A stretch of 64,000 nucleotides of DNA from Massilia niastensis DSM 21313 (GCF_000382345.1 NZ_KB908080.1:1-64000); one strand, 5' to 3'. Shown: positions 18,136 to 26,862, counted from the stretch's first letter. The notes: generated by a model from the letters alone, not told the origin. Made by a program: numbers and translations.

Positions 18136-18978
18136 TCAGCCCAACTGTCCCCGGTGAAAGCGCAGATGCTCCTCGACGAAGGTCGAAATGAAGTAATACC
18201 CGTGGTCATAGCCCTCATGCCGCCTCAGCATCAGGTGCTGCCCCGCCTGGGCGCAGGCCTGCTCGAAGGCTTCCGGGTACAGCTGCTCGGCCAGGAACTT
18301 GTCCGCCAGTCCCTGGTCGATCAGGATGCCCCCGGGGAAAGGCGCCTCCCGCATGCCCGCCATCAGCAGGCTGGCGTCGTAGTCGCGCCAGTGCGACGCG
18401 TCGGCGCCGAGGTAGCCGCCGAAGGCCTTCCGGCCCCAGGGGCAGCGGCTGGGCGCAGCGATCGGCGCGAAGGCCGAGACCGAGCGGAACAGCGAAGGAT
18501 TGCGCAGCGCCATCACGAGCGCGCCATGCCCGCCCATCGAGTGGCCGAAGATGCCGACCCGCTCCGGATCGGCCGGCAGGCTCGACAGCACCAGTTCGCG
18601 CAGCTCCAGGATGTAGCTGTACATGCGGTAGTGCGCCGACCACGGTTCCTGGGTGGCGTCGACGTAGAAGCCCGCGCCGACGCCGAAGTCCCAGCTGTCG
18701 GTCTCGCCCGCCACGCCCGCGCCGCGCGGGCTGGTGTCGGGCGCGACCAGGATCAGGCCTTCCCGCGCCGCCACGCGCTGGGCGCCGGCCTTGGTCATGA
18801 AGGTCTCCTCGGTGCAGGTCAGGCCGGCCAGGTAGAACAGCACCGGCAGCGGCCGCTCGCCGGCGCCGGGCGGAAGGTAGACCGAGAAGCGCATCGGCAG
18901 GCCGATGGCGCTGGAGGCGTGGCGGTAGAAGCGCTGCACGCCGCCGAAGCAGGCGTGCTCATTCAGGAGTTCAAGCAT
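18136..18978 (-). CDS. fghA: S-formylglutathione hydrolase
   Basis: A 280-residue alpha/beta hydrolase of the esterase D family. The nucleophile elbow is GHSMGGHGAL (Ser about 148), the oxyanion region is FYLAGLTCTEETFMTKAG, and the GWNFGVGAG-equivalent SWDFGVGAGFYVDATQEPW is diagnostic of FghA. The catalytic His lies in RRHEGYDHGYYFI. It hydrolyses S-formylglutathione to formate and glutathione in formaldehyde detoxification. The usual partner, glutathione-dependent formaldehyde dehydrogenase, is not in the neighbourhood, so it must be elsewhere. Confidence 0.93.
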   Translation of the reverse strand: MLELLNEHACFGGVQRFYRHASSAIGLPMRFSVYLPPGAGERPLPVLFYLAGLTCTEETFMTKAGAQRVAAREGLILVAPDTSPRGAGVAGETDSWDFGVGAGFYVDATQEPWSAHYRMYSYILELRELVLSSLPADPERVGIFGHSMGGHGALVMALRNPSLFRSVSAFAPIAAPSRCPWGRKAFGGYLGADASHWRDYDASLLMAGMREAPFPGGILIDQGLADKFLAEQLYPEAFEQACAQAGQHLMLRRHEGYDHGYYFISTFVEEHLRFHRGQLG

Positions 18979-19011
18979 GGGTCGCAGTCTGGTGTGGTCG
19001 CATTCCGGACA

Positions 19012-19587
19012 CTATACCAGTCCGAATGCGCCGAGCAGGGCGCCGGCCGCCAGCAGCCAGAGCAGGTGGATGCGGGTACGCCAGATCAGCAGGCAGCTCG
19101 CCACCGCCAGCAGCCACGCGGGCCAGCGGGTGCCGCCGCCGGCCGTGGCCAGCAGCCAGGCGGTGGACAGCAGCATGCCGATCACCAGCGGCGCCATGCC
19201 CTGCTTGAAGGCGCGCACCGCGCGCAGCTCGCGGTTGCGGTGGCCCCACTGCGACACCTGGTAGGTAAATACCGTCGAGGGCAGCAGGATGCCGACCATG
19301 GTGGTGAGTACGCCCAGCGCGGCGGCCGTGGTGCTGCCCGCGTTCAGCCCGACGTGCCAGCCCATCAGGGCCACGAACAGCACGTTCGGACCGGGCGCGG
19401 CCTGGGCGATGGCGATCGATTCGTTGAACTGGGCCTGGGTCAGCCAGCCCTGCTGCTCGACCAGGTAGCGGTGCATCTCGGCCGTGGTCGAGATCGCGCC
19501 GCCGAGCGACATCAGCGACAGCATCAGGTAGTGGGCGAACAGGTCGAACCAGTCCTGCCAGCCGAGCACGATCTGGTGGGTGCTCAT
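19012..19587 (-). CDS. chrA: Chromate transporter, short-chain ChrA half (second of pair)
   Basis: A 191-residue one-domain CHR protein: FDLFAHYLMLSLMSLGGAIST, the conserved AIAQAAPGPNVLFVALMG motif and five to six hydrophobic helices. Short-chain CHR proteins work as heterodimers encoded by adjacent genes, as here. The start overlaps the stop of the first half (ATGA, 19584-19587). Chromate or sulfate efflux is the family role; activity on chromate is not shown by sequence. Confidence 0.85.
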   Translation of the reverse strand: MSTHQIVLGWQDWFDLFAHYLMLSLMSLGGAISTTAEMHRYLVEQQGWLTQAQFNESIAIAQAAPGPNVLFVALMGWHVGLNAGSTTAAALGVLTTMVGILLPSTVFTYQVSQWGHRNRELRAVRAFKQGMAPLVIGMLLSTAWLLATAGGGTRWPAWLLAVASCLLIWRTRIHLLWLLAAGALLGAFGLV

Positions 19588-20186
19588 GCAGCCAGCCTGC
19601 GCCAGGCGAGCACGCAGCCGAGGCCGCCGACCGGGAACAGGACCAGGGCCAGCGGCGCCCGCACCCAGGCCAGCAGCGCGAAGGCGCCGGCCGCGATCGC
19701 CACGCACCAGGCCAGCGGGATGGGACTCTTCGCCAGCGCGGTCGACATGCGCAGGCCGGCGGCGGCGATCAGGCCGGCCGAGACCGCCGCCATGCCGCGC
19801 AGGGCGCCGGCCACCGCCGGATGGCTCGCATACTGCGCATGCAGCATCGCCAGCAGCAGGACCAGCACCAGCGGCACCGCCAGCAGGCCGGCCAGCGCGG
19901 CCATCGCGCCGGCCAGGCCGAAGTAGCGCGCCCCGACCATCATGCTCAGGTTGACCACGTTCGGCCCGGGCATGATCTGCGCGACCGCCCAGTCCTCGAT
20001 GAATTCCTCGTTGGTCAGCCAGCGCTTGCGCTCGACCAGTTCGCGCTGGACGACGGCGAGCACGCCGCCGAAGCCCTGCAGGGCGAGGAGGGTGAAGGAA
20101 ACGAACAGGTCGGTGAGCGAGGCGGGACGCGGCCGGCTTGCGCCCGACCCGTCGGCCTGCGCTGGGGCGGGCGGCGAAACGGTCAT
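19584..20186 (-). CDS. chrA: Chromate transporter, short-chain ChrA half (first of pair)
   Basis: A 200-residue one-domain CHR protein. After a proline-rich N-terminal tail it shows LTDLFVSFTLLALQGFGGVLAVVQRELVERKRWLTNEEF and WAVAQIMPGPNVVNLSMMVG. These correspond to the GxxFGG and PGP motifs of the CHR domain, and the same PGPN motif occurs in the partner. Membrane helices fill the rest. ATG 20186 is the first start that gives the conserved domain a normal N-terminus. Confidence 0.85.
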   Translation of the reverse strand: MTVSPPAPAQADGSGASRPRPASLTDLFVSFTLLALQGFGGVLAVVQRELVERKRWLTNEEFIEDWAVAQIMPGPNVVNLSMMVGARYFGLAGAMAALAGLLAVPLVLVLLLAMLHAQYASHPAVAGALRGMAAVSAGLIAAAGLRMSTALAKSPIPLAWCVAIAAGAFALLAWVRAPLALVLFPVGGLGCVLAWRRLAA

Positions 20187-20227
20187 CCAGGCATTATCGC
20201 CGCTCACCGTCCCCGCTGTCCATGCAC

Positions 20228-20404
20228 TCAGCCGCCGCCGATGCCGCGCATGACGCGCCCGCTGCCGCCGCACTCGGGGCAGGGCTTGCCGTCGGCCGCC
20301 TTGCCGCTGCCGCCGCAGGACTCGCACAAGTCTTCGCCGGCGCCGGGCGTGCCGGGCTCGGCTTCGTCGCCGGGGTTCAGGTCGGGATCGGGATGCGTGC
20401 TCAT
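20228..20404 (-). CDS. Small zinc-finger protein with two CxxCGGSG motifs
   Basis: A 58-residue reading frame. After an acidic, proline-rich start (MSTHPDPDLNPGDEAEPG) it carries CESCGGSG and CPECGGSG, a four-cysteine DnaJ-type zinc-binding unit, and ends GIGGG. Codon use is normal for this genome. It lies 41 bp upstream of and co-directional with the ChrA pair, so it may be co-transcribed. Function unknown; zinc binding is inferred from the motif. Confidence 0.75.
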   Translation of the reverse strand: MSTHPDPDLNPGDEAEPGTPGAGEDLCESCGGSGKAADGKPCPECGGSGRVMRGIGGG

Positions 20405-20674
20405 GGCGTTCCTCGGTGGTGGATGGAATGGGTTCCAGGCCGATTGTAGGCAGGCGGCGCGAAACGCGGCGCAGCGCTGGATACGGCCGCTGCGGGCCGG
20501 AATAGATGCCTCAACATGAACGAAAAATGCCTATACATACATGTTTGACATTGACTTCGCTGAGCCATCATCAATAATCCTGATGCGCTGATTCTTGCTG
20601 CGCCTACCGTGATGCGGCACTCCGTGATGGGGGCCCCTGTGAAACCTGTCCTCTAACCCATGGAGTCGACGACC

Positions 20675-20890
20675 ATGAGCCTGAACCCTGCGTCTCTGAA
20701 CGAGGCGCGCACCGCCGCGTTCCCAGACCCGAGGCGCGACATGCGCCAGCGCGACATCATCGCGCGTGCCGTTGCCATGCTGCATGTCTGCGGTATCCGC
20801 TCCGCCGTGGAATTTCTCAAGATACATGCGATCCAGCCGCACGTGATCGAGCGCGTCCTGCTCGAACCGGGCCAGCGCCGGGCAGCCTGA
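20675..20890 (+). CDS. Small hypothetical protein
   Basis: A 71-residue basic protein with no recognised domain. It contains two predicted helices (RQRDIIARAVAMLHVCGI and SAVEFLKIHAIQPHVIERVLL) that could form a small helix-turn-helix-like bundle. I choose ATG 20675 because GGAG sits 9-10 bases upstream; ATG 20660 lacks an SD. Third-position GC and the SD favour this frame over the longer minus-strand frame covering it. Whether it binds DNA is untested. Confidence 0.65.
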   Translation: MSLNPASLNEARTAAFPDPRRDMRQRDIIARAVAMLHVCGIRSAVEFLKIHAIQPHVIERVLLEPGQRRAA

Positions 20891-21284
20891 GCCGGTTTTT
20901 TCGCCCGCCGGACGTTTCCGGTTATGCACATAGCGGCTTAGTCCAAGGAATTTTCCCGGGCGCCGTGCCAGGCTAGCAACAGCTTCTCGTAAACCCTTGA
21001 TTTCCGGGGCTATCCACACTGCCTTCCCAATAGGCAAATTGTTGAAACCCGCATCCGTGGCCGCGTGCAGCGTGTCAAGCCCCCGCTTTTCCACATAGTT
21101 ATTCACAGACTTTGTGGATATCCGGAAAACTTTTTATTTTTCCGGAACTTAGCATTGATTTCGCATGTAATCGTTCAAGACATGCACGAAGCCGCCGCAA
21201 GGTCTTGATTTTCCTCATGCAAATTCACTTGCAGCCCAGGACTGGATAAATGTACAGTATGGCATTTCCTTCTGTCGCCCATCC
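20891..21284. other. 394-bp gene-free region upstream of UvrD-like helicase
   Basis: This stretch is AT-richer than its surroundings. It holds at least five DnaA-box-like 9-mers: TTATGCACA at 20922-20930, CTATCCACA at 21010-21018, and the triple array at 21087-21121. No tRNA, RNA gene or credible small CDS was seen. The helicase promoter is presumably in the AT-rich part (21120-21270), but no clean -35/-10 pair could be fixed. Confidence 0.6.
21039..21121. repeat. DnaA-box module, copy A (upstream of UvrD-like gene)
   Basis: The module starts TTGTTGAAACCCGCATCC and has TGTCAAG in the middle. It ends with three DnaA-box-like 9-mers: TTTTCCACA (21087), TTATTCACA (21099) and, inverted, TGTGGATAT (21113). 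Copy B at 23514-23596 has the same elements in the same order with box starts at the same spacing (12 and 14 bases). DnaA binding is inferred from the TTATCCACA consensus. Confidence 0.7.
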
Positions 21285-23369
21285 ATGTCCGCCGTTCTCA
21301 TACCAGCCGCCACCGACGATCCGTTCGCCAGCCTCAACCCCGAGCAGCGCGCCGCGGTCGAGCATGACATCGGCGTGGCGCCGCCGCGGCCGCTGCTGGT
21401 GGTGGCCGGCGCCGGCTCGGGCAAGACCAGCACCCTGGCCCACCGCGTGGCGCGGCTGATCCAGTCGGGCGCCGATCCCCAGCGCATCCTGCTGCTGACC
21501 TTCTCGCGCCGCGCCGCCAGCGAAATGACCCGGCGCGCCAGCGGCGTGCTGCACCGCCTGCTCGGCCAGGCCGGCAACCGGTCGCCCGTCGCGCTGCCCT
21601 GGGCCGGCACCTTCCACGGCATCGGCGCGCGCCTGCTGCGCGACTATGCGGGCCGCATCGGCCTGGACGAATCCTTCACCATCCACGACCGCGGCGATTC
21701 CGAAGACCTGATGGGCCTGGTGCGCCACGAGAACGGCCTGTCGCAGACCGAGAAGCGCTTCCCGCTGAAAGGCACCTGCCTGGCGATCTACTCGCGCGTG
21801 GTCAACAGCCGCGATCCGCTCGACAAGGTGCTGCAGGCCTGCTTCCCCTGGTGCAGCGAATGGGAAGCCCAGCTCAAGACCCTGTTCGGCGCCTATGTCG
21901 ACGCCAAGCAGGAGCAGAACGTGCTCGACTACGACGACCTGCTGCTGTTCTGGTGCGAGATGGCGCAGGATCCCGAGCTCGGCCCTGAGCTGGGCGGATT
22001 GTTCGATCACGTGCTGGTCGACGAATACCAGGACACCAACCGCCTGCAGGCGGCCATCCTCACCGGCATGAAGCCGGGCGGGGAGGGCGTGATGGTGGTC
22101 GGCGACGACGCGCAGTCGATCTACGGCTTCCGCGGCGCGACGGTGCGCAACATCCTGGACTTCCCGGGCCAGTTCTCGCAGCCGGCGCACCTGGTCACCC
22201 TGGAGCGCAACTACCGCTCCACCCAGCCCATCCTGGACGCCTCGAACGCCCTGATCGCCGGGGCGCTCGAACGCCATGCAAAAACGCTGTGGACCGAGCG
22301 CGCATCCAGCGCCCGCCCGCAGCTGGTGCTGATTCCCGACGAGGCCGAGCAGGCGCGCTGGGTCTGCAACCGCATCCTTGAACACCGCGAGGCGGGCATC
22401 GCCCTCACCAGCCAGGCGGTGCTGTTCCGCGCCGCCAGCCACAGCGCCGCCCTCGAACTCGAACTCATGCGCCGCAACATTCCCTTCGTGAAGTTCGGTG
22501 GCCTGAAGTTCCTGGAAGCCTCGCACATCAAGGACGTGCTGGCGGTGCTGCGGTTCGCGCAGAACCCGAGCGGGCGCGTGGCCGGCTTCCGCGTGGCCCA
22601 GATGATCCCGGGAATCGGTCCGGCCACCGCGACCCGCCTGCTGGACGCGGTCGGCGCGAGCGCCGATCCGGTGAGCGCGATCGAGGCCTTCGCCGCGCCG
22701 GCGCGCAGCAGCGCCGACTGGGAAGCGTTCCGCGCGCTGTACCGGCGCCTGCGCACTCCCGGGCTGCGCTGGCCGGAAGACCTCGAACTGGTCAAGGAAT
22801 GGTATGCGCCGCAGCTGGAGCGCATGCACGACGACGCCCAGGTGCGCGCCGCCGACATCGAGCAGCTGGCGCTTCTCGCCGGCGGCTACGGCAGCCGCGA
22901 GAGCTTCCTGGCCGAGATCACGCTCGATCCGCCCGAGGCCACCAGCGACCGCGCCGGACCGCCGCTGCTGGACGAGGATTACGTGATCCTGTCGACCATC
23001 CACTCGGCCAAGGGGCAGGAATGGAAATCGGTGCACGTGCTGAACGTGGTCGACGGCTGCATCCCGTCGGACATGAGCACCGGCAGCCAGGAAGACATCG
23101 AGGAAGAGCGGCGCCTGCTCTACGTGGCCATGACGCGGGCGCGCGAGCACCTGCAGCTGGTGGTGCCGAACCGCTTCTTCATCAAGCAGCAATCCCAGAT
23201 GGGCGACCGCCATGTGTACGCGGCGCGCACCCGCTTCATCACCCCGGCCATGCTGAAGCATTTCGAGGAATGCGTCTGGCTCAGCGCCGAGCAGCGCGAG
23301 ATTCGCAGGCCGGTACCCGAGAGCGTGCGCATGCTGGTGCGCGAGCGGGCCAGGAACGCATGGAAATGA
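21285..23369 (+). CDS. UvrD/PcrA-like superfamily 1 DNA helicase
   Basis: A 694-residue SF1A helicase. Motifs appear in order: Q-motif LNPEQRAAVEHD, Walker A VVAGAGSGKTSTL, Ia LLTFSRRAASEM, II VLVDEYQDTN, III VVGDDAQSIYGFRGA, IV LERNYRST, V STIHSAKGQEWKSVHVLNVVDG, and VI EERRLLYVAMTRAREHLQL. It is slightly shorter than E. coli UvrD (720) and lacks the long C-terminal Tudor-like tail. The KFGGLKFLEASHIKD 2B-side block is characteristic of this branch. It unwinds DNA in repair or replication restart; the exact role is not set by sequence. No strong SD precedes ATG 21285. The gene sits between two DnaA-box modules. Confidence 0.93.
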   Translation: MSAVLIPAATDDPFASLNPEQRAAVEHDIGVAPPRPLLVVAGAGSGKTSTLAHRVARLIQSGADPQRILLLTFSRRAASEMTRRASGVLHRLLGQAGNRSPVALPWAGTFHGIGARLLRDYAGRIGLDESFTIHDRGDSEDLMGLVRHENGLSQTEKRFPLKGTCLAIYSRVVNSRDPLDKVLQACFPWCSEWEAQLKTLFGAYVDAKQEQNVLDYDDLLLFWCEMAQDPELGPELGGLFDHVLVDEYQDTNRLQAAILTGMKPGGEGVMVVGDDAQSIYGFRGATVRNILDFPGQFSQPAHLVTLERNYRSTQPILDASNALIAGALERHAKTLWTERASSARPQLVLIPDEAEQARWVCNRILEHREAGIALTSQAVLFRAASHSAALELELMRRNIPFVKFGGLKFLEASHIKDVLAVLRFAQNPSGRVAGFRVAQMIPGIGPATATRLLDAVGASADPVSAIEAFAAPARSSADWEAFRALYRRLRTPGLRWPEDLELVKEWYAPQLERMHDDAQVRAADIEQLALLAGGYGSRESFLAEITLDPPEATSDRAGPPLLDEDYVILSTIHSAKGQEWKSVHVLNVVDGCIPSDMSTGSQEDIEEERRLLYVAMTRAREHLQLVVPNRFFIKQQSQMGDRHVYAARTRFITPAMLKHFEECVWLSAEQREIRRPVPESVRMLVRERARNAWK

Positions 23370-23513
23370 CGGCAGATGGCTGCACGTAGACGACTTATCC
23401 CCTGTTTCACTCTTATGTAGGACTCAGCCGCAACTTATCTGTCTGCCCAGAAGGTGTGCACGTGCATGTCCTTGATTTTATTGAAGAATTATTTTGCCTG
23501 TAGAACGGGCATT

Positions 23514-23596
23514 TTATTGAAACCCGCATCCTTACTGCACTTGCGGCTTGTCAAGAGGGGCTTGTCCACAAAGTTATCCACATTTCTTGTGGATAG
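23514..23596. repeat. DnaA-box module, copy B (downstream of UvrD-like gene)
   Basis: It begins TTATTGAAACCCGCATCC and contains TGTCAAG. Three 9-mers follow: TTGTCCACA (23562), the perfect E. coli consensus TTATCCACA (23574), and inverted TGTGGATAG (23588). Order, orientation and spacing match copy A. The 264-bp gap (23370-23633) between the convergent helicase and Sir2 genes holds nothing else recognisable. Confidence 0.72.
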
Positions 23597-23633
23597 GCCA
23601 AAAGCCTGAATAAAATCAGCCACTTATCGCAAT

Positions 23634-24473
23634 TTATTGTCCTGCATCAAGATCTGTTGCGGCAGCGATCTGCCGGAGGGCCGCCAGAGCGCCCATGGGC
23701 AGTGCAAGTCCATGGCGCACCTCGGGTTCGCGCGGGTTGATGCGGATGACCGGAACGGCCTGCGATTCCGCGAAATGGCGCACCGAAGGAATGTCCGTTC
23801 CCGCGCCGAGCTCGATCACGGCAAGTTGCCGGATTCCCCTGCGCCAGGCCGCCAGCCGCGCGAACTGCTGTTCGGTACGGCGCTCGATCCATGCGCCGTC
23901 GTAGAACATCAGGATGTTGGGCCGGGCCAGCGCACCGCAGTGCGGGCAGCGCGGCAGCGGGGAGCGCAGGGAACAGTGGTCGAGGTCGACCTCGGGCGCG
24001 AAGCCGCCGACCGGCCAGATGGCGTCGCAGCATGGCCGCGTGCATTGCAGGTGGTGGATCGAGCCGTGGCATTCCGCCACCCGGTCCTCGGGAAAACCGG
24101 CTCTCTGGAACTGCCCGTCGACGTTGCTGGTGAAGACGAAGCTGCCCTGCGCCATCCGCTCGCCCAGCGCGCGCAGGATCGCGAAGCCCGCATGCGGCGT
24201 GGTGCGCCGGTACAGGTCGAGCCGGTGGCCGTAGAAGCCCCAGGCCAGGCGCGGATCGCTGTCGAAGGTGGCGGGGCAGGCGATCTCGTGGAAGGCCAGG
24301 TCGCGCCGCCCGATCGCCGGGTAGGCGCGCCAGAAGCCTTCGTTGCCGCGGAAGTCGGGCAGGCCGGAATCGACGCCCATGCCGGCGCCGGCGGCGACCA
24401 GCAGGCCGTCGGCTGCGCGCAGCAGCTGCGCGGCGCGCAGGATGTCAGGCGGCGACTTGCTGTTGGACGGCAT
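23634..24473 (-). CDS. Sir2-family NAD-dependent protein deacylase
   Basis: A 279-residue sirtuin. The NAD site is VAAGAGMGVDSGLPDFRGNEGFW; TSNVDGQFQRAGF replaces the usual TQNVDGLHQ; the catalytic His is in ECHGSIHHLQC. Four zinc-type cysteines appear as C-x4-C/C (CTRPCC) and CPHC. RPNILMFYD and GAGTDIPSVR complete the Rossmann core. The TSNVDG variant marks a divergent bacterial branch, so acyl specificity is uncertain. ATG 24473 lies 29 bp inside the upstream HD gene, indicating tight coupling. It converges on the UvrD-like gene. Confidence 0.85.
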   Translation of the reverse strand: MPSNSKSPPDILRAAQLLRAADGLLVAAGAGMGVDSGLPDFRGNEGFWRAYPAIGRRDLAFHEIACPATFDSDPRLAWGFYGHRLDLYRRTTPHAGFAILRALGERMAQGSFVFTSNVDGQFQRAGFPEDRVAECHGSIHHLQCTRPCCDAIWPVGGFAPEVDLDHCSLRSPLPRCPHCGALARPNILMFYDGAWIERRTEQQFARLAAWRRGIRQLAVIELGAGTDIPSVRHFAESQAVPVIRINPREPEVRHGLALPMGALAALRQIAAATDLDAGQ

Positions 24474-25104
24474 GCTTGAGTCGCTCCAGCTCAGTGAGAA
24501 AGCGCTCGCTCGCCAGCGCCGGCGGCCATGGCTCCCAGGGGCGGCAGCCATAGCGGGCGGCGAGCGGATCCTCGGCCAGCACCGCGGCGCGGATCTTCAG
24601 GGTGCGCCGCACTTCCTCGCGCGACCAGCCGGCCACGTGCACCGCCTCGGTGGCGGCGGCCAGGCGGTCGGCGCGCTTGTGCGCGAGGTGGGCGCGCGCC
24701 TCCCAGGCCGGCAGGCCGTAGCGCAGGAACACCACGTGCTCGAGCCGGCGCGTCAGCGCCCGGAAGGCGTCGCCCAGGAAAGGCTTGATCACCGAGATGG
24801 CGTCGAAACCGAGCAGGCCTTCCTCGGCGTCGTGCAGCAGTTCGCGCATTTCCTCCAGCGGAGACAGGGAAGGCGCGGCGGCGCGGCGCAGCAGCATGAC
24901 CGTGATCGAATGCTGGGCCACCGACAGCGGCAGCGGCCAGGCCGAATGTCCGCCCCAGCGGTAGGTGCGGGCCAGGCCGAGTGCGAGGTCGGCGTCGTCC
25001 CAGTCGAACGGGGTCGGATCGAGCAGGTCGAGCCGGCGGCCGGACGGCATCCGGACCCATGCCCGTGTGCCTGGGGTGCCGGCCGGGTTGGAAGCGTTGT
25101 GCAT
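24445..25104 (-). CDS. HD-domain phosphohydrolase (YfbR-like)
   Basis: A 219-residue protein with the HD metal-binding pattern: LSVAQHSITV (first His), MRELLHDAEEGLL (His-Asp), and the later Asp in the KRADRLAAATEA helix. The N-terminus GRRLDLLDPTPFDWDD with GGHSAWPLPLSVAQH is typical of the YfbR-like group, which acts on deoxynucleoside monophosphates. Whether this one does is inferred. It precedes and overlaps the Sir2 gene and is divergent from glpD. Confidence 0.82.
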   Translation of the reverse strand: MHNASNPAGTPGTRAWVRMPSGRRLDLLDPTPFDWDDADLALGLARTYRWGGHSAWPLPLSVAQHSITVMLLRRAAAPSLSPLEEMRELLHDAEEGLLGFDAISVIKPFLGDAFRALTRRLEHVVFLRYGLPAWEARAHLAHKRADRLAAATEAVHVAGWSREEVRRTLKIRAAVLAEDPLAARYGCRPWEPWPPALASERFLTELERLKHAVQQQVAA

Positions 25105-25225
25105 GTGGCGATTTTACACACGGGCGGGCGCATTCTCCGCATAATTGATGCAGGCACAACTTGATGCCCGCCAGTTGCCTACACTGGAAAGGCTGGGCGG
25201 CATGGATGCCGTGACGGAGGCCTGG

Positions 25226-26791
25226 ATGAGCGAGTCGGGCAAGGCGATCGAATGCGACCTGCTGGTCGTGGGCGGCGGCATCAACGGCGCGGGCATCGCG
25301 CGCGATGCGGCGGGGCGGGGCTTGCGGGTGCTGTTGTGCGACAAGGACGATCTCGGTGCCCACACCTCCTCGTCCTCGAGCAAGCTGATCCATGGTGGCC
25401 TGCGCTACCTGGAGCACCGCGAGTTCGGGCTGGTGCGCAAGGCGCTGGCCGAACGCGAAGTACTGCTGCGCAGCGCGCCGCACATCATGCGCCCGCTGCG
25501 CTTCGTGATGCCGCACGACGCCGGCCAGCGGCCCGCCTGGCTGATCCGGGCCGGCCTGTTCCTGTACGACCGCCTGGCGCGGCGCGAATTCCTGCCCGCG
25601 TCCGAGGCCATCCGGCTCGCTGGCCACCGCGCGGGGCAGCCCCTGAAACCCGAATTCACGCGCGCCTTCGTGTATTCGGACGGCTGGGTGGACGACGCGC
25701 GCCTGGTCGTCCTGAACGCCCTCGACGCGCACGAGCGCGGCGCCCTGGTGCTGCCGCACACCCTGTGCCGCGACCTGGTGCGCCATGCGGACCACTGGGA
25801 AGCGGGCCTGGTGCGCGCGGGCGAGGTGCTGAGCGTGCGGGCGCGCGGACTGGTCAACGCCGCGGGTCCCTGGGCGGCGTCCCTGGCGCGCCAGGCCCTG
25901 GGCGCCGCGCCGCGCCGCACGCTGCGCCTGGTCAAGGGCAGCCACATCGTCGTGCCGCGCCTGTTCGAGCACGCCTGCGCCTACCTGTTCCAGCATCCGG
26001 ACGGGCGGGTGGTGTTCGCGCTTCCCTACGAGGGCGCCTTCACCCTGATCGGCACCACCGACGTCGAGTACCTGGGCGATCCGGACGAGGTGGCGATCGG
26101 CGCGGACGAGACGCGCTACCTGTGCCAGGTCGCGAACCATTATTTCCGGCGCCAGGTGACGCCGGACGACGTGGTGTGGAGTTATTCCGGGGTGCGGCCG
26201 CTGCTCGAGGATGCGGCGTCGAGCGCCGCCGCCATCACGCGCGACTACTGCCTCGAGCACGACGCCCATGGCGCGCCGCTGCTGTCTGTCTTCGGGGGCA
26301 AGATCACCACCTACCGCAAGCTGGCCGAGCAGGCCGTCGACTGGCTGGCGCCCGCGCTGGGCCGCCCGGCGGCCGCCTGGACGGCCGCTGCGCTGCTGCC
26401 CGGCGGCGACCTGTTCGGGCCGACGCCGGACCGGCGCGGCGTGCTGGAATTCGACCGCTGGGTGGCGGCGCTGCAGCGGCGCCACGACTGGCTGCCGCCG
26501 GCGCTCGCCCTGCGCTATGCGCGCGCCTACGGCACCCGCAGCGAGTGCCTGCTGGCGGGCTGCGCCCGGCTCCCCGACCTCGGCGCCGAAGTGGCGCCCG
26601 GCCTGTACGAGGCCGAGTTGCGCTACCTGATGCGCCACGAATGGGCGTCCAGCGCGGCCGACGTGCTGTGGCGCCGCACCAAGCTGGGCCTGCACCTTGG
26701 GCCGCTTCATGCGCAGCGGGTCGAGGCCTGGATGGTGGCGCAGGGCGGGGTCCCGTCGCCGGCCGCGGCGCGCACGCCCCTGCCCGCATGA
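25226..26791 (+). CDS. glpD: Glycerol-3-phosphate dehydrogenase, aerobic, FAD-dependent
   Basis: A 521-residue GlpD. FAD Rossmann motif ECDLLVVGGGINGAGIARDAAGRGL is followed by SSSSSKLIHGGLRYLE, LVNAAGPWA, VKGSHIVVPR, and IGTTDVEYLGDPDEV. The C-terminal DAO domain ends with LRYLMRHEWASSAADVLWRRTKLGLHL. It oxidises sn-glycerol-3-phosphate to dihydroxyacetone phosphate at the inner membrane, feeding quinone. I start at ATG 25226 (MSESGKAIE) with GGAGG upstream; ATG 25202 and 25145 are possible but less well placed. No glpF or glpK is adjacent. Confidence 0.95.
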   Translation: MSESGKAIECDLLVVGGGINGAGIARDAAGRGLRVLLCDKDDLGAHTSSSSSKLIHGGLRYLEHREFGLVRKALAEREVLLRSAPHIMRPLRFVMPHDAGQRPAWLIRAGLFLYDRLARREFLPASEAIRLAGHRAGQPLKPEFTRAFVYSDGWVDDARLVVLNALDAHERGALVLPHTLCRDLVRHADHWEAGLVRAGEVLSVRARGLVNAAGPWAASLARQALGAAPRRTLRLVKGSHIVVPRLFEHACAYLFQHPDGRVVFALPYEGAFTLIGTTDVEYLGDPDEVAIGADETRYLCQVANHYFRRQVTPDDVVWSYSGVRPLLEDAASSAAAITRDYCLEHDAHGAPLLSVFGGKITTYRKLAEQAVDWLAPALGRPAAAWTAAALLPGGDLFGPTPDRRGVLEFDRWVAALQRRHDWLPPALALRYARAYGTRSECLLAGCARLPDLGAEVAPGLYEAELRYLMRHEWASSAADVLWRRTKLGLHLGPLHAQRVEAWMVAQGGVPSPAAARTPLPA

Positions 26792-26862
26792 GCCGTGCGC
26801 AGCGCGGGCGTTTGCGGCTATGATGGTTTCCTGTCGGGATTCCCCCGAGATTAAGGAGCGTC

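Noticed and set aside
20531-21106. 191-residue minus-strand open frame over the small ORFan
   Set aside because: Crosses the DnaA-box region and lacks SD and homology; the plus-strand 71-residue ORF has an SD and better codon use.
20922-23596. Chromosomal or plasmid replication origin
   Set aside because: DnaA-box clusters are present, but no dnaA, dnaN, gidA, repA or parAB is beside them and no AT-rich 13-mer repeats were recognised.
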